DNA from: an uncultured Bacillota bacterium
Lineage (GTDB): Bacteria > Bacillota > Clostridia > Oscillospirales > Oscillospiraceae
Direction: 5' to 3'
Assembly (NCBI GenBank): GCA_947645675.1
Contig: CANSDP010000001.1
Span: 124,001-188,000 of the forward strand
Length of the DNA stretch: 64,000 nt
The notes below the pieces were generated by a model. That model was not told the DNA's origin and ran no database searches. It worked only from the letters and a program-made list of their open reading frames with translations. This document shows positions 32,951-42,248 of this stretch, one piece after another. Numbering within the stretch: the stretch's first letter is position 1; every line of letters starts with the position of its first letter. The position numbers and the translations under genes are program-made.

Positions 32951-33871
32951 ATGGCAATTACTGCAAAAGACGTACAGAAGCTGCGCGAGATGACCGGCGT
33001 GGGCATGATGGACTGCAAGAAGGCCCTGGTCGAGGCCGACGGCGATTTTGACAAGGCCATCGAGTGGCTGCGTGAGAAGGGCCTCGCCGCCCAGACCAAG
33101 AAAGCCGGCAAGGTTGCCGCCGAGGGCGTGTCCATGGCCATCGTGGCCGACAACGGCGTGGGCGTTCTGATTGAGGTCAATTCTCAGACTGACTTCGTCG
33201 CCAAGAACGACGTGTTCCAGGGCTTCGTCAAGGACGTGGCCGCCGCCGTCGCCACCCAGGACCCCGCCGACGTGGAGGCCCTGAAGAACTGCACCTACCC
33301 CGGCACCGACCGCACCATCGCCGACGTTACCGCCGACAAGGTGCTGGCCATCGGTGAGAACATTCAGATTCGCCGCTTCGTCCGCTACGCCGAGGGCGTC
33401 AGCGTGCCCTACGTTCACATGAACGGCAAGGTGGGCGTGCTGGTCAACCTGGCCGTGGAGGGCATCGACGCCGCCAAGGTGGTCGAGCTGGGCAAGGACG
33501 TGGCTATGCAGATCTGCGCCATGAACCCCACCTACCTGGACAAGTCCGACGTGAGCCAGGAGATTCTGGATAAGGAAAAGGAAATCCAGCTGGCCATCAT
33601 GGCCAACGACCCCAAGATGGCCGCCAAGCCTGACAAGGTGAAGGAGGGCATCGTCATGGGCAAGCTGGGCAAGTACTATGAGGAGAACTGCCTGCTCCAG
33701 CAGGCCTTCGTCAAGGAGAACAAGGTCTCCGTGGAGAAGCATGTGGAGGCCGTTGCCAAGGAGCTGGGCGGCAAGATTACCGTCAAGGCGTTCACCCGTT
33801 TCGCCACCGGCGAGGGCATCGAGAAGAAGGAGGACGACTTCGCCGCTGAGGTCGCGTCCATGATTAAGTAA
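32951..33871 (+). CDS. tsf: Translation elongation factor Ts
   Basis: 306 residues from ATG 32951 (AGAGG 11 bases upstream). N-terminal UBA-like domain with VQKLREMTGVGMMDCKKAL, then the core with VLIEVNSQTDFVAKND (the TDFVA loop that displaces Mg from EF-Tu), and the coiled coil/dimer part. Full length. It recycles EF-Tu-GDP. The tail KKEDDFAAEVASMIK is typical of Clostridia. It is followed by an 11-bp terminator. Confidence 0.98.
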   Translation: MAITAKDVQKLREMTGVGMMDCKKALVEADGDFDKAIEWLREKGLAAQTKKAGKVAAEGVSMAIVADNGVGVLIEVNSQTDFVAKNDVFQGFVKDVAAAVATQDPADVEALKNCTYPGTDRTIADVTADKVLAIGENIQIRRFVRYAEGVSVPYVHMNGKVGVLVNLAVEGIDAAKVVELGKDVAMQICAMNPTYLDKSDVSQEILDKEKEIQLAIMANDPKMAAKPDKVKEGIVMGKLGKYYEENCLLQQAFVKENKVSVEKHVEAVAKELGGKITVKAFTRFATGEGIEKKEDDFAAEVASMIK

Positions 33872-33890
33872 GCAGGACTGATTGGAACAG

Positions 33891-33926
33891 GGGCCTGAGT
33901 CGTATTACGGTGACTCAGGCCCTTTT
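33891..33926 (+). terminator. Terminator after tsf
   Basis: GGGCCTGAGTC (33891-33901) pairs with GACTCAGGCCC (33912-33922), followed by TTTT. Confidence 0.85.
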
Positions 33927-33963
33927 ATATTCGCTTTCTGGAGCGGAGGAAAGGAACGGTACC

Positions 33964-35532
33964 ATGAATCAAAGCGCTGTGTTTCGTTGGCCCGCCGTGC
34001 CTGGGCCGTGGAAAAAGATTTCACCTGCCTTTTGGCTGGCATTTCTGACGGCTGGTATCGGAGGGTTTATCACCCATCTTTACATCTTCACCAACCTCCT
34101 GCCCAACCACGACAGCATCGGGGGCCTGTTTACCGATAACAATATGCTGGACATTGGCCGCTGGTCCTCCAGCCCCATGTCGCTGCCCAGCACCTTTTTT
34201 CAGCTCCCGGTGGTCATCGGACTGGTGTCGGTGCTGGCGCTGGGGGCGGCGGCGGGGCTTACCGTCCGGGTGCTGGAGATCAGCCACCCCGTCCATATTG
34301 TGTTGACCTCCGCCTTGATGGTCACCTATCCCGCCGCCTGCGCCATCTTCTCCTATCTCTTCACCGCTGACGCCTACTTTATGGCCCTGTTCCTAAACGC
34401 TCTGGCTGTCTGGTGTACCAAGAAATACCGCTGGGGCTGGACCGCCGCCATCCTGATGATGGCATGGGCCTGCGGCACTTATCAGGCGTTCATCTGCTAT
34501 GCCATCGGCCTGTTCCTGATTGACTGCATCCTGGCTCTGCTCAAAGGAGAGGAGGTTCCCGGGGTGGTGGTCCGGGGGCTGAAATACATCGGGATTTGTC
34601 TGGCCAGTCTGGCGCTGTACTATGTGGTGCTGAAAATTGTCCTGACGGTCACCGGCACGGAGCTCGCCGACTACCAGGGACTGAGCGGCCTGGGGCTGAT
34701 CAGTCTGGCGGAATATTTCAGCCGCGTCCCGGAGGCCTACCGGATCTTCTTTGACTATCTGCTGACCCCGAGCTTTTTGGACAGCTTTTTCTGCTTTGTC
34801 CTCCGGGCCGGCTTTGTCTACGCCGCCGCCGCTCTGGTTGGACTGGCGGTGATGAACGGCCTGTTTCGGGACCCTCTTCGGTTGGCGCTGACGGCGGCGG
34901 GGGCGGCCCTGCTGCCCCTGGCCCTGAATTTCGTTGCCCTCCTGGCCGCCGGGGGAGAGGTTCACCACCTGATGATCTATGCCTTTGTGCTGGTCTTTGT
35001 GCTGGGCATCAAGCTCACCGAGCTGATTATGGCCCGGCTGATCTCCGCCGGGAGGCCGGGCTGGACCGGAGTGTTCTGGCCCAACCTGGTGCTGTGCGCG
35101 GTGCTGGCCTGGTGCGGATTCTATACTGACAACATCGCCTATCTGCGGATGGAGCTGCGCTATGAGAACTCGCTGGCCCTGGCCAACCGCATTGCTGCCC
35201 GGGCGGAGAATCTGGAGGGCTATACCACAGACGCCCCCATCGCCATTGTGGGCCGGCTGCCCATCGACCTGTACGGCCAGACTGTGTCAGAGCTCTCGGA
35301 GTACGACTCCATCACCGGCACGGACGGCTTCATGCTGCAGTGCTACTACTCGGGGCGGGACGTGCTGGAGTACTGTATTGGTCTGCCAATGTCTCAGTCA
35401 ACGGCGGAGCAGTGGGACCACCTCTATAAATCCGGTATTCTGTACCAGACCCCCAACTGGCCCGACCAGGGCTGTATGTTCATGTTTGAGGGGATGGTCG
35501 TGGTAAAGCTGTCGGATGTGTATATTGAATGA
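33964..35532 (+). CDS. GtrII-like glucosyltransferase, polytopic membrane protein
   Basis: 522 residues from ATG 33964 (GGAGGAAAGG upstream). About eleven hydrophobic segments span the first 400 residues, beginning AFWLAFLTAGIGGFITHLYI. The first external loop has NLLPNHDSIGGLF and DIGRWSS, matching the conserved D/E and R region of GtrII-type glucosyltransferases that decorate surface polysaccharide from lipid-linked sugar. The C-terminal ~110 residues are extracellular and soluble (LANRIAARAENLEGYTTD). No gtrA/gtrB partner is adjacent. Assignment is from architecture plus motif, so the sugar is unknown. Confidence 0.8.
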   Translation: MNQSAVFRWPAVPGPWKKISPAFWLAFLTAGIGGFITHLYIFTNLLPNHDSIGGLFTDNNMLDIGRWSSSPMSLPSTFFQLPVVIGLVSVLALGAAAGLTVRVLEISHPVHIVLTSALMVTYPAACAIFSYLFTADAYFMALFLNALAVWCTKKYRWGWTAAILMMAWACGTYQAFICYAIGLFLIDCILALLKGEEVPGVVVRGLKYIGICLASLALYYVVLKIVLTVTGTELADYQGLSGLGLISLAEYFSRVPEAYRIFFDYLLTPSFLDSFFCFVLRAGFVYAAAALVGLAVMNGLFRDPLRLALTAAGAALLPLALNFVALLAAGGEVHHLMIYAFVLVFVLGIKLTELIMARLISAGRPGWTGVFWPNLVLCAVLAWCGFYTDNIAYLRMELRYENSLALANRIAARAENLEGYTTDAPIAIVGRLPIDLYGQTVSELSEYDSITGTDGFMLQCYYSGRDVLEYCIGLPMSQSTAEQWDHLYKSGILYQTPNWPDQGCMFMFEGMVVVKLSDVYIE

Positions 35533-35561
35533 AAATTTCCGCCTGTTTGCGCATATAGAAT

Positions 35562-35600
35562 AACAGCTTCCCGGTGCGAGGGCCCGGGAAGCTGTTTGTT
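35562..35600 (+). terminator. Terminator after the GtrII-like gene
   Basis: AACAGCTTCCCGG (35562-35574) pairs with CCGGGAAGCTGTT (35584-35596), followed by TGTTTTC. Confidence 0.8.
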
Positions 35601-35826
35601 TTCTCAGAAAAAATTTAACAAAAGCGGTAGGCGTATCGTCCGTTTTTTAGTATATTTATTCGGTGCTGGAAATGCGGGAAAGCACTTCCCTTTCTGGAGG
35701 AGCTATGGTATACTTCTCTCAAAGTCTATCGTCTATCCGTTCAGCGCGGCGCAAAAGCCGGCAAGCGGAGCGAGCGGCTTTTCTTCTGTCTGTCAGCAAA
35801 AAAATCAGAAAAGGAGCGAAAGGGAC

Positions 35827-37959
35827 GTGTGGGGAAAGAAAGTGGACCCCTCCGTCAGCGGAGGGATCAAACGGAGCCTGAATAGGAAGATTTTGAGGAG
35901 TACCACCCTGAATATCCTGATTTTAGTGGTTGTGTGCTGCGCGATTATGGCCCTTTCCATGCAGTCGCTTGCCAACAGTATCCTCTTGGACAGCCTTCAG
36001 CCCATGGCCCGGCAGTCAGCCAAGACGGTGGAAGCCAACATTCATATGCTGGCCGACCGAATGATGACCATCGCCGGCGATCCCCGGATGGATACAGTAT
36101 ACGTGGAGGGCCCGGCCAGGGCGCCGGAGGTACCGAACGCGCCGGAGACGCCCGACGGGGAGGAGCCGGGGACTGAGACGCCGGCTGAGACTCCAGAGGA
36201 GCCGGAGGAGGAGCGGGACACCCGAGTCACGGACACCGAGGCCACCGAAGCCAACCGCGGGGAGGTCCTGGAGGAGGCGGCGGAGATCTATGAGCTCTAT
36301 ACCATCGCTCTGTACGGCCTGGACGGGCAGCTGATCCAGGGGATCGACGGCGCCCCCGAGAGTCTGGAGAGCGAGTTTCTGTCCCTTCTGCAGGAGACCG
36401 ACAACCTGACCACCCGCTCCTCTACCATCTTCCAGGGCAAGCTGGGCATTATGATGGGTATGCCGGTGAAGGAGGAGGGGGCGACCGCCTTCTATGTGAT
36501 GGGCGTTTATAAGTACGACACCCTCAACGATGTTATCAGCAGCATCAACCTGGGCCGGACGGGCACGGCTTACATGGTCAGCGAGGACGGCACCGTCACC
36601 GGCCACCCCGACCAGTCCCTGGCCCTGAACAGAAGCTCGCTGTCCCAGCTCAGCGACGGCAACAGTGAGGCGGTGGAGCGGGTGACCACCGGGGAGACGG
36701 GGGCCACGGAGTTCCCCATCAACGGAAAGCGGATGCTGGTGGCCTTTTCGCCCATCCGGGGAACCCAGTGGTCGCTGGTCATTCAGATTCCCAAGGCGGA
36801 TTACAACCACTTTATCAACGCGGCGATGCTGGTGGCCGTGCTGGCGACCATGGCGGTGCTGGTCATCTCCATGCTTCTGGTCCTGCGTCTGGCCCGGTCC
36901 ATCTCCCGCCCGGTGAAGCGGGTTACCGACCGCATGGTGGCCTTCTCCAACGGCGACCTGCATACCGAGGTCACCCTCCTCAATACCGGGGATGAGCTGG
37001 AGGTCATGACCCAGACCCTGAGCAACACCCTGGAGAACATGAACCAGTACTTATCCGATGTTCAGCTGGTGCTGAACCGGGTGGCGCGGGGCGACCTGCG
37101 CGCCGAGCCCCAGGAGGGCTATAAGGGTGACTTCGTGCTGATCCGCAGCAGTCTGGTCACCATCACCGAGTCGATGAACGAGACCATGCTGGGCCTGCGC
37201 TCCGCCGCCGACCGGCTGACCAGTATGGCCGCCGAGCTGAGCGGCCAGTCCGCACAGCTGCACCAGGCCTCTCTGGAGCAGAACCAGTCCACCGAGGAGC
37301 TGGTGGACGAGGTGACCCGCGTAAAGGAGCGGCTGGCCGACGTGACCGTGAGCAGCGGCCAGACCCGGACCCAGACGGAGGAGATCATTCAGCGGGTCCA
37401 GGGGGCCAATGAGCAGATGGCCGCCCTGTCCTCCGCCATGGACGACATCAGCGCCAACGCCCAGCAGATCACCAAGATCGCCAAGGACATTGAGGATATC
37501 GCTTTCCAGACCAATATCCTGTCCCTCAACGCCTCGGTAGAGGCCGCTCGGGCCGGGGCGGCGGGCAAGGGCTTCGCTGTGGTGGCCAACGAGGTGAAGC
37601 GGCTGGCCGCCAAGAGCGCCGAGGCCGCGCAGAGCGCCACCGGGATGGTCAACAACACCAAGGCCATCATCCAGACCGGCGTGGAGCTGACGGCGGACAC
37701 CGCCGGCTCCCTCCGGGCCATCTCCGATGTCTCCGCCCAGATCGGCGCGATCTCCGACCAGCTGGCGGCGGCGGTGGAGGGCCAGGAGGCCGCCCTGACC
37801 GTGATGGAGGCCCGGATCGCTACCATCTCCGATATCGCAGACCGCAACCTGCAAAACGCGGGGGAGACGGAGCTGTCCAGCAGCTCCCTGGCCCAGGAGG
37901 CCGAGGCCCTCCAGTCCCAGGTGAAAAAATTTGCTTTGAAGGAGAATAGCGCCAAATGA
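35827..37959 (+). CDS. Methyl-accepting chemotaxis protein
   Basis: 710 residues from GTG 35827 (AAGGAG 10 bases upstream); an in-frame ORF from 35596 starts inside the previous terminator and has no ribosome site. TM1 (ILILVVVCCAIMALSM) is followed by a ~290-residue extracellular Cache-type sensor containing a Pro/Glu-rich insertion (about residues 95-140). TM2 is AAMLVAVLATMAVLVISMLL. HAMP follows (ARSISRPVKRVTDRMVAFSNG), then the signalling tip with DIAFQTNILSLNASVEAARAG. It is full length, without an obvious NWETF CheR tether. It is coupled by ATGA to an FMN-binding lipoprotein gene, hinting that the two act together. Confidence 0.92.
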   Translation: MWGKKVDPSVSGGIKRSLNRKILRSTTLNILILVVVCCAIMALSMQSLANSILLDSLQPMARQSAKTVEANIHMLADRMMTIAGDPRMDTVYVEGPARAPEVPNAPETPDGEEPGTETPAETPEEPEEERDTRVTDTEATEANRGEVLEEAAEIYELYTIALYGLDGQLIQGIDGAPESLESEFLSLLQETDNLTTRSSTIFQGKLGIMMGMPVKEEGATAFYVMGVYKYDTLNDVISSINLGRTGTAYMVSEDGTVTGHPDQSLALNRSSLSQLSDGNSEAVERVTTGETGATEFPINGKRMLVAFSPIRGTQWSLVIQIPKADYNHFINAAMLVAVLATMAVLVISMLLVLRLARSISRPVKRVTDRMVAFSNGDLHTEVTLLNTGDELEVMTQTLSNTLENMNQYLSDVQLVLNRVARGDLRAEPQEGYKGDFVLIRSSLVTITESMNETMLGLRSAADRLTSMAAELSGQSAQLHQASLEQNQSTEELVDEVTRVKERLADVTVSSGQTRTQTEEIIQRVQGANEQMAALSSAMDDISANAQQITKIAKDIEDIAFQTNILSLNASVEAARAGAAGKGFAVVANEVKRLAAKSAEAAQSATGMVNNTKAIIQTGVELTADTAGSLRAISDVSAQIGAISDQLAAAVEGQEAALTVMEARIATISDIADRNLQNAGETELSSSSLAQEAEALQSQVKKFALKENSAK

Positions 37960-38399
37960 AACGAATCCTTGTCATGGGTCTGAGCCTGCTTCTGACGGCC
38001 TCCCTCCTGGCCTCCTGCGGAGGTCAAACGGAGCTTCAGGACGGCTATTATACCGCCCAGGCCGCCGCCTTCAGCCACGGCTGGAAGGAATATGTTACCA
38101 TCCTGGTCAAGGGAGGGGCCATCCTTTCCGTGGAATACAACGCCGAGAACGCCAGCGGATTTATCAAGAGCTGGGACAACGCCTATATGCAGACCATGCT
38201 CCACACCAACGGCACCTACCCCAACGAGTACACCCGCTACTACGCGGGCCAGCTTCTGGACGGCCAGGGCGAGGGGACCATTGACGCCATCTCCGGAGCG
38301 TCCTCCTCCCACAGCTCCTTCCAGCTTCTGGCCAAGGCCGTTCTGGAGCAGGCCCGGAAGGGAGACTCCAGCATCGCCATTGTGGATACGGCTCACTGA
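37956..38399 (+). CDS. FMN-binding domain lipoprotein
   Basis: 147 residues from ATG 37956, overlapping the chemoreceptor stop (ATGA). Lipobox LLASC puts the lipid Cys at residue 21. The rest is an FMN_bind domain: KEYVTILVKGGAILSVEYNA, followed by TIDAISGASSSHSSFQLL. The latter resembles the ApbE flavinylation motif (D-x-x-S/T-G-A-T/S), with Ser replacing the usual Thr, so covalent FMN attachment is possible but not assured. It is probably an extracytoplasmic redox protein anchored in the membrane. Confidence 0.85.
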   Translation: MKRILVMGLSLLLTASLLASCGGQTELQDGYYTAQAAAFSHGWKEYVTILVKGGAILSVEYNAENASGFIKSWDNAYMQTMLHTNGTYPNEYTRYYAGQLLDGQGEGTIDAISGASSSHSSFQLLAKAVLEQARKGDSSIAIVDTAH

Positions 38400-38407
38400 G
38401 AATGATA

Positions 38408-38457
38408 CAGCCTCCCGGCAGCGCGGAGCCTTCCAGCTTCGTTCTGTAGGGAGGCTG
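38408..38457 (+). terminator. Probable terminator after the FMN-binding lipoprotein gene
   Basis: CAGCCTCCC (38408-38416) pairs with GGGAGGCTG (38449-38457), with a 32-base partly folded loop, followed by CGTATTTAT. Confidence 0.5.
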
Positions 38458-38528
38458 CGTATTTATGCGGTAAAATGATCCGGACAGAGAAAATGAGAGC
38501 AAGGGACTGATTTCTGATTTCGGAACTG

Positions 38529-38557
38529 TGGACATATTGGAAATTTTATGTTATAAT
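38529..38557 (+). promoter_or_regulatory. Promoter of the PPC/SLH surface protein
   Basis: TGGACA (38529-38534), a 17-base AT-rich spacer and a perfect TATAAT (38552-38557), 60 bases before the ATG. Confidence 0.7.
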
Positions 38558-38617
38558 TCATACATCTGTATAAAGGCGGAGTCTCAGAAAACATTTATTT
38601 TGGAGGAGGTTACTATT

Positions 38618-40978
38618 ATGAGGAAAAGTAAATCCAATCCAGCTGCCCGCTGGCTCCTGCGGGGTATCACGGCGGCATGTCTGGCCGCGTTTTTGTGCGT
38701 GCCTGCGCTAGCCGCCGCGGAAGCGGAGGAAAACGACAGTATTGAGACCGCAAACGCGATCTCGGTGAACTCAGAGGTCAGCGGGTCAATCAGCAAGTCG
38801 TCTGATGTGGACTGGTTCGTGTTTCAGATTCCCGAGGATGGCGTGATCTCGCTGACGTTTGACCATGATTATGTGGACAGTTCCAGTTATTATTGGGGAA
38901 CGTACTTTTTCACAAGTGAAAATAAGCAGTTATCCGGCTGGCGGTGGGCCGGAAACACCATGTCGGCAAAGACAGCAGGTAATATTGGCGTGGCGGCAGG
39001 CACTTATTATCTTCGAGTCACTGACGATAGTTACTATTCTGCCGAAAACTACCGTTTTACTGTAAATTATACCCAATCTGACAGCTGGGAAAAGGAATTT
39101 AATGAAACAATAGTTACTGCAAATACAATTCCTGTAAATACGAAAATTTCCGGAAGTATGATGACCAGTTCTGACGTTGACTGGTACAAGTTTGAACTAC
39201 CTGAAGATGGCACAATATCACTTACTTTCGAGCATGATTATGTGGACAGTTCCAGCTATTATTGGTCGACATACTTCTATACAAATGAAAATAAGCAGCT
39301 GTCCGGCTGGCGGTGGGCGGGAAATGCAGTGTCTGCAAGAACAGGCGGCAGTATTGGCTTGGCTGCGGGTACATATTATCTTCGTGTCGTTGATGATAGT
39401 TACTATTCTTCCGCTGTTTACTCTTTTACGGTAAACTACACTCCGTCCAATACTTGGGAAAAGGAGTTTAATGAGATTATTACTGCGGCCAACACGATCC
39501 AAACAGATGTGGAGATGTTGGGGAGCATCATGACCAGTTCAGATGTTGACTGGTATAAGTTTGAGATACCTGAAAACGGAACAATATCAATTACTTTTGG
39601 ACATGATTTTGTTGACAGCTCTAGCCTCTATTGGAATACAGCTTTCTACACAAGCGAAAATAAAAAATTAGCTGACTGGCGGTGGAAAGGAAATGCCACA
39701 TCGGATGAAACGGGGAGTGGGATTGGTATTCCTGCGGGTACATATTATCTCCGCATTGCGGATGACAGCTATTATTCTAATGCGACCTATCACTTCACTG
39801 TAAATTATAATTCTGGCTCAGGGAGCGATGTTCCGGGGCCGGGCGGGGATGAACAGCAGCCGGAACCGCCTGTTGTAAAGCCCAGCGAGGTAGTACTGAA
39901 CAAGAGCCGGCTTTCCCTTTCTGTGGGGGAATCGTCGGTACTGACCGCCGAGGTTTTGCCGTCTGACGCGGCGAACAAGACCATCACATGGCGGAGCGGG
40001 AACACGAAGGTGGCAACAGTGTCCAACGGCAGAGTGACCGCCGTTGGGGAAGGCAGTACAACCATCACCGCGTCCTGCGGTGACGCGTCTGCCTCATGTA
40101 CGGTGACTGTGGAGCAAGAAGAGGTCAAAGTAACCGGTATTTCCTTGAACAAGAAGTCTCTCTCACTGAAGGTTGGAGAAACGGCGGCGCTCAGCGCGGC
40201 GGTGACGCCCTCCAACGCGACAGACGAAAACATTGTGTGGCGGAGCGAAGACAAGAAGGTAGCCACGGTGGCCAACGGCAAGGTGACTGGAGTTGGAAAA
40301 GGCACTACGACAATCACAGCTTCCTGTGGCGATATGACCGCGTCCTGCTCTGTCTCTGTTGTGGAGGAGAAGCCCCGGTCCGAGGTGCATTTTGAGCGGG
40401 TAACCATATATTTTCAGGACCAGTTCACCGACGTGCCAGCGAATCAATGGTACACAAGCAGCGTGGCCGAGGCCTTTGAGTTGGGGCTGATGGTGGGGGA
40501 CAGCAAGACCACATTCAACCCCTACGGCGATGTAACCATTGCCGAGGCCGTGACGATGGCGGCCCGCATCCACAGTATTTACGTTCAGGACAACGAGACC
40601 TTCAGCCAGACCGGCGGCGAGTGGTATCAGGTCTACCTGGACTATGCCTATGAAAAGGGGATCATCAGTCGGGCCTATTATAATTGTGATGTTACACGGA
40701 AGGCCTCTCGGGCGCAGTTTGCGGAAATTTTCTCCAACTCCCTGCCCTCTGAGGCGCTGGCTGCGGTCAACGATGTGGCGGACGGGGCAATTCCAGACGT
40801 CAAAATGGGGGACCGGTACGCGGAATATATTTATACGCTCTATCGCGCGGGTATTCTGGCCGGCAGTGATGCCAATGGGACCTTCAACCCCACGACCTAT
40901 ATTACCCGAGCTGAGGCCGCCGCGATTGTATCCCGCATGGCGGAATCGGATAACCGTATTTCGGTCACGCTGAGATAA
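38618..40978 (+). CDS. Surface protein: three PPC-like repeats, two BIG2 domains, SLH anchor
   Basis: 786 residues from ATG 38618 (GGAGGAGG 8 bases upstream). A signal peptide (WLLRGITAACLAAFLCVPAL, cut near ALA-A) is followed by three ~125-residue repeats, each with SSDVDWF/YKFEIPE, SGWRWAGN and AGTYYLRV-DDSYYS, resembling pre-peptidase C-terminal domains. After a Gly/Pro/Glu linker come two bacterial Ig-like (BIG2) domains (KSLSLKVGETAALSAAVTP and its partner). The C-terminus has SLH motifs (FTDVPANQWYTSSVAEAFE, FNPTTYITRAEAAAI) that anchor proteins to the wall. The repeats are about 45-50% GC, lower than the BIG2 region, suggesting a separate origin. Ligand unknown. Confidence 0.88.
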   Translation: MRKSKSNPAARWLLRGITAACLAAFLCVPALAAAEAEENDSIETANAISVNSEVSGSISKSSDVDWFVFQIPEDGVISLTFDHDYVDSSSYYWGTYFFTSENKQLSGWRWAGNTMSAKTAGNIGVAAGTYYLRVTDDSYYSAENYRFTVNYTQSDSWEKEFNETIVTANTIPVNTKISGSMMTSSDVDWYKFELPEDGTISLTFEHDYVDSSSYYWSTYFYTNENKQLSGWRWAGNAVSARTGGSIGLAAGTYYLRVVDDSYYSSAVYSFTVNYTPSNTWEKEFNEIITAANTIQTDVEMLGSIMTSSDVDWYKFEIPENGTISITFGHDFVDSSSLYWNTAFYTSENKKLADWRWKGNATSDETGSGIGIPAGTYYLRIADDSYYSNATYHFTVNYNSGSGSDVPGPGGDEQQPEPPVVKPSEVVLNKSRLSLSVGESSVLTAEVLPSDAANKTITWRSGNTKVATVSNGRVTAVGEGSTTITASCGDASASCTVTVEQEEVKVTGISLNKKSLSLKVGETAALSAAVTPSNATDENIVWRSEDKKVATVANGKVTGVGKGTTTITASCGDMTASCSVSVVEEKPRSEVHFERVTIYFQDQFTDVPANQWYTSSVAEAFELGLMVGDSKTTFNPYGDVTIAEAVTMAARIHSIYVQDNETFSQTGGEWYQVYLDYAYEKGIISRAYYNCDVTRKASRAQFAEIFSNSLPSEALAAVNDVADGAIPDVKMGDRYAEYIYTLYRAGILAGSDANGTFNPTTYITRAEAAAIVSRMAESDNRISVTLR

Positions 40979-40990
40979 GCGAAAACGGCG

Positions 40991-41019
40991 TTGACATCCG
41001 GTCTGTTTTCCTGTATGAT
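40991..41019 (+). promoter_or_regulatory. Promoter of RNase P RNA
   Basis: A perfect TTGACA (40991-40996), a 17-base spacer and TATGAT (41014-41019), placing transcription start at about 41026, right at the RNA 5' end. Confidence 0.85.
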
Positions 41020-41026
41020 AGGGGAC

Positions 41027-41375
41027 GCAGTAAGCTGGACAGCCGCGCGGGCGGGGCGAAAGGCCCGTCTGTGAGGAAAGTCCGGGCTCCGCAGGGCAAG
41101 GATAACGGGTAACACCCGCCGGGGGCGACCCTAGGAAAAGTGCAACAGAAATAGACCGCCTGTCCGCTAGGGCAGGTAAGGATGGAAAGGCGAGGTAAGA
41201 GCTCACCCAATGGCGTGGAAGCGTCCATTGCTGTAAACTCTATCCGGAGCAACGCCGTGGAGGGACATACAGGCCGGCCCGGCCGTCCCAGGGAGGCGGC
41301 TTGAGCGCACCGGCAACGGTGCGTCGAGATAGATGGCTGTCTTAAAAGACAGAACCCGGCTTACAGGCTTACTGC
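41027..41375 (+). ncRNA. rnpB: RNase P RNA, class A
   Basis: Catalytic RNA that removes 5' leaders from pre-tRNAs. Helix P1 is formed by GCAGTAAGC (41027-41035) and GCTTACTGC (41367-41375). Universal segments are present: GAGGAAAGTCCGGGCTCC near 41075, ACAGAAATAGACCGCC near 41145, and GAGATAGATGGCTGTC with ACAGAACCCGGCTTA before the 3' end. The length (~349 nt) and arrangement fit the ancestral class A type, not the Bacillus class B. It has its own promoter and terminator. Confidence 0.95.
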
Positions 41376-41389
41376 ACCAGAAGCAAATA

Positions 41390-41415
41390 CCGCCGCCCTG
41401 ACAACAGGGCGGCGG
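41390..41415 (+). terminator. Terminator after rnpB
   Basis: CCGCCGCCCTG (41390-41400) pairs with CAGGGCGGCGG (41405-41415), loop of 4, followed by TTCGCTT. It also serves the convergent minus-strand gene. Confidence 0.75.
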
Positions 41416-41420
41416 TTCGC

Positions 41421-42140
41421 TTATGCTTCCACACTGATCTCCGGGGCCGGGGCGGGTTCGGCGGCGGAGGAGGCGTACTGCTGGATGGCGGCGTCCACGG
41501 TGGAGCGGGTCTGTTCAGTGAGGCCGGTCAGCTGCTGGCGCAGCTCCATCCGGGAGGCCTGGAGCTGGTCCTGAACGCGGTTGTCCACCGCGGCCTCCCG
41601 CATATAGCCGGACTCCCGGAGGATCCGCATAGCCTGGCGGCTTCTCAGCTGGTGGCGCAGGCGTTTTGCCTCGCGGTTCCGCTTCTCCCGGGCCAGGCGG
41701 GCCTGACGCTTTTCCTCCAGCCGCTCCTGAGAGAGCTCACGCCGCTTCCGTCCCGCCCGGTTCACCGTCTTTTGCAGCTGGTTGATGACGGCCTGAATGC
41801 GGTCGGCGTTGTCGCTGTCGCTCCGCTTGGCGGCCCGGAGCTGGGCGATCTGCCGCCGGGCATAGCCGGAGGCGGCGTCCACCTCCCCCGGGCTCCTGGC
41901 CCGGGCCAGACGGGAACAGGCCATAATGGCCGCGTCGCCGTACCGGCGGCTGTTTTTGGGGAGCTTGAACTGCTCCTTTCTCTGTTCGATCTGTTCCCTG
42001 GCGTCCTTCATCATCTCGGCCAGGTCGGGCTGACGCTCCCGCTCCTCCCGAAGGGCGGCGGAGAGCCCGTCGTCCTGGGCAGGGGCGGACTGCTGGACCG
42101 GGTAATACCCGCCGCTCCCGGCGGCGCTTATGGTGCTCAC
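41421..42140 (-). CDS. Coiled-coil hypothetical protein (239 aa)
   Basis: The start is GTG 42140, 6 bases after GGAGGAG. An ATG at 42158 contains the ribosome site itself, so GTG is preferred. A short low-complexity head (STISAAGSGGYYPVQQ) is followed by long charged helices: REERERQPDLAEMMKDAR, then RKRRELSQERLEEKRQARLA and REKRNREAKRLRHQLR, with strong heptad character. The tail is Ala/Glu/Pro-rich. No membrane segment or enzyme motif is seen. Proteins of this shape (Arg/Glu coiled coil) recur in Oscillospiraceae; the role is unknown. Confidence 0.7.
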   Translation of the reverse strand: MSTISAAGSGGYYPVQQSAPAQDDGLSAALREERERQPDLAEMMKDAREQIEQRKEQFKLPKNSRRYGDAAIMACSRLARARSPGEVDAASGYARRQIAQLRAAKRSDSDNADRIQAVINQLQKTVNRAGRKRRELSQERLEEKRQARLAREKRNREAKRLRHQLRSRQAMRILRESGYMREAAVDNRVQDQLQASRMELRQQLTGLTEQTRSTVDAAIQQYASSAAEPAPAPEISVEA

Positions 42141-42248
42141 AGGCGCTCCTCCTCCCATTGAAAACGGTATATAATATGGTTATCGGCCAGAGGAGGGTGT
42201 TTCGATAGTGAGGGAGGAAAAATTTACAGCGCTGGGGGAATCTTTCCC

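Noticed and set aside
38618-39830. Repeat region considered as CRISPR-like or tandem DNA array
   Set aside because: The units are ~375 bp, diverged and in frame; they encode protein domains.
41028-41420. ORFs across the RNase P RNA region
   Set aside because: The region is a structured RNA with its own promoter and terminator; overlapping reading frames are by chance.
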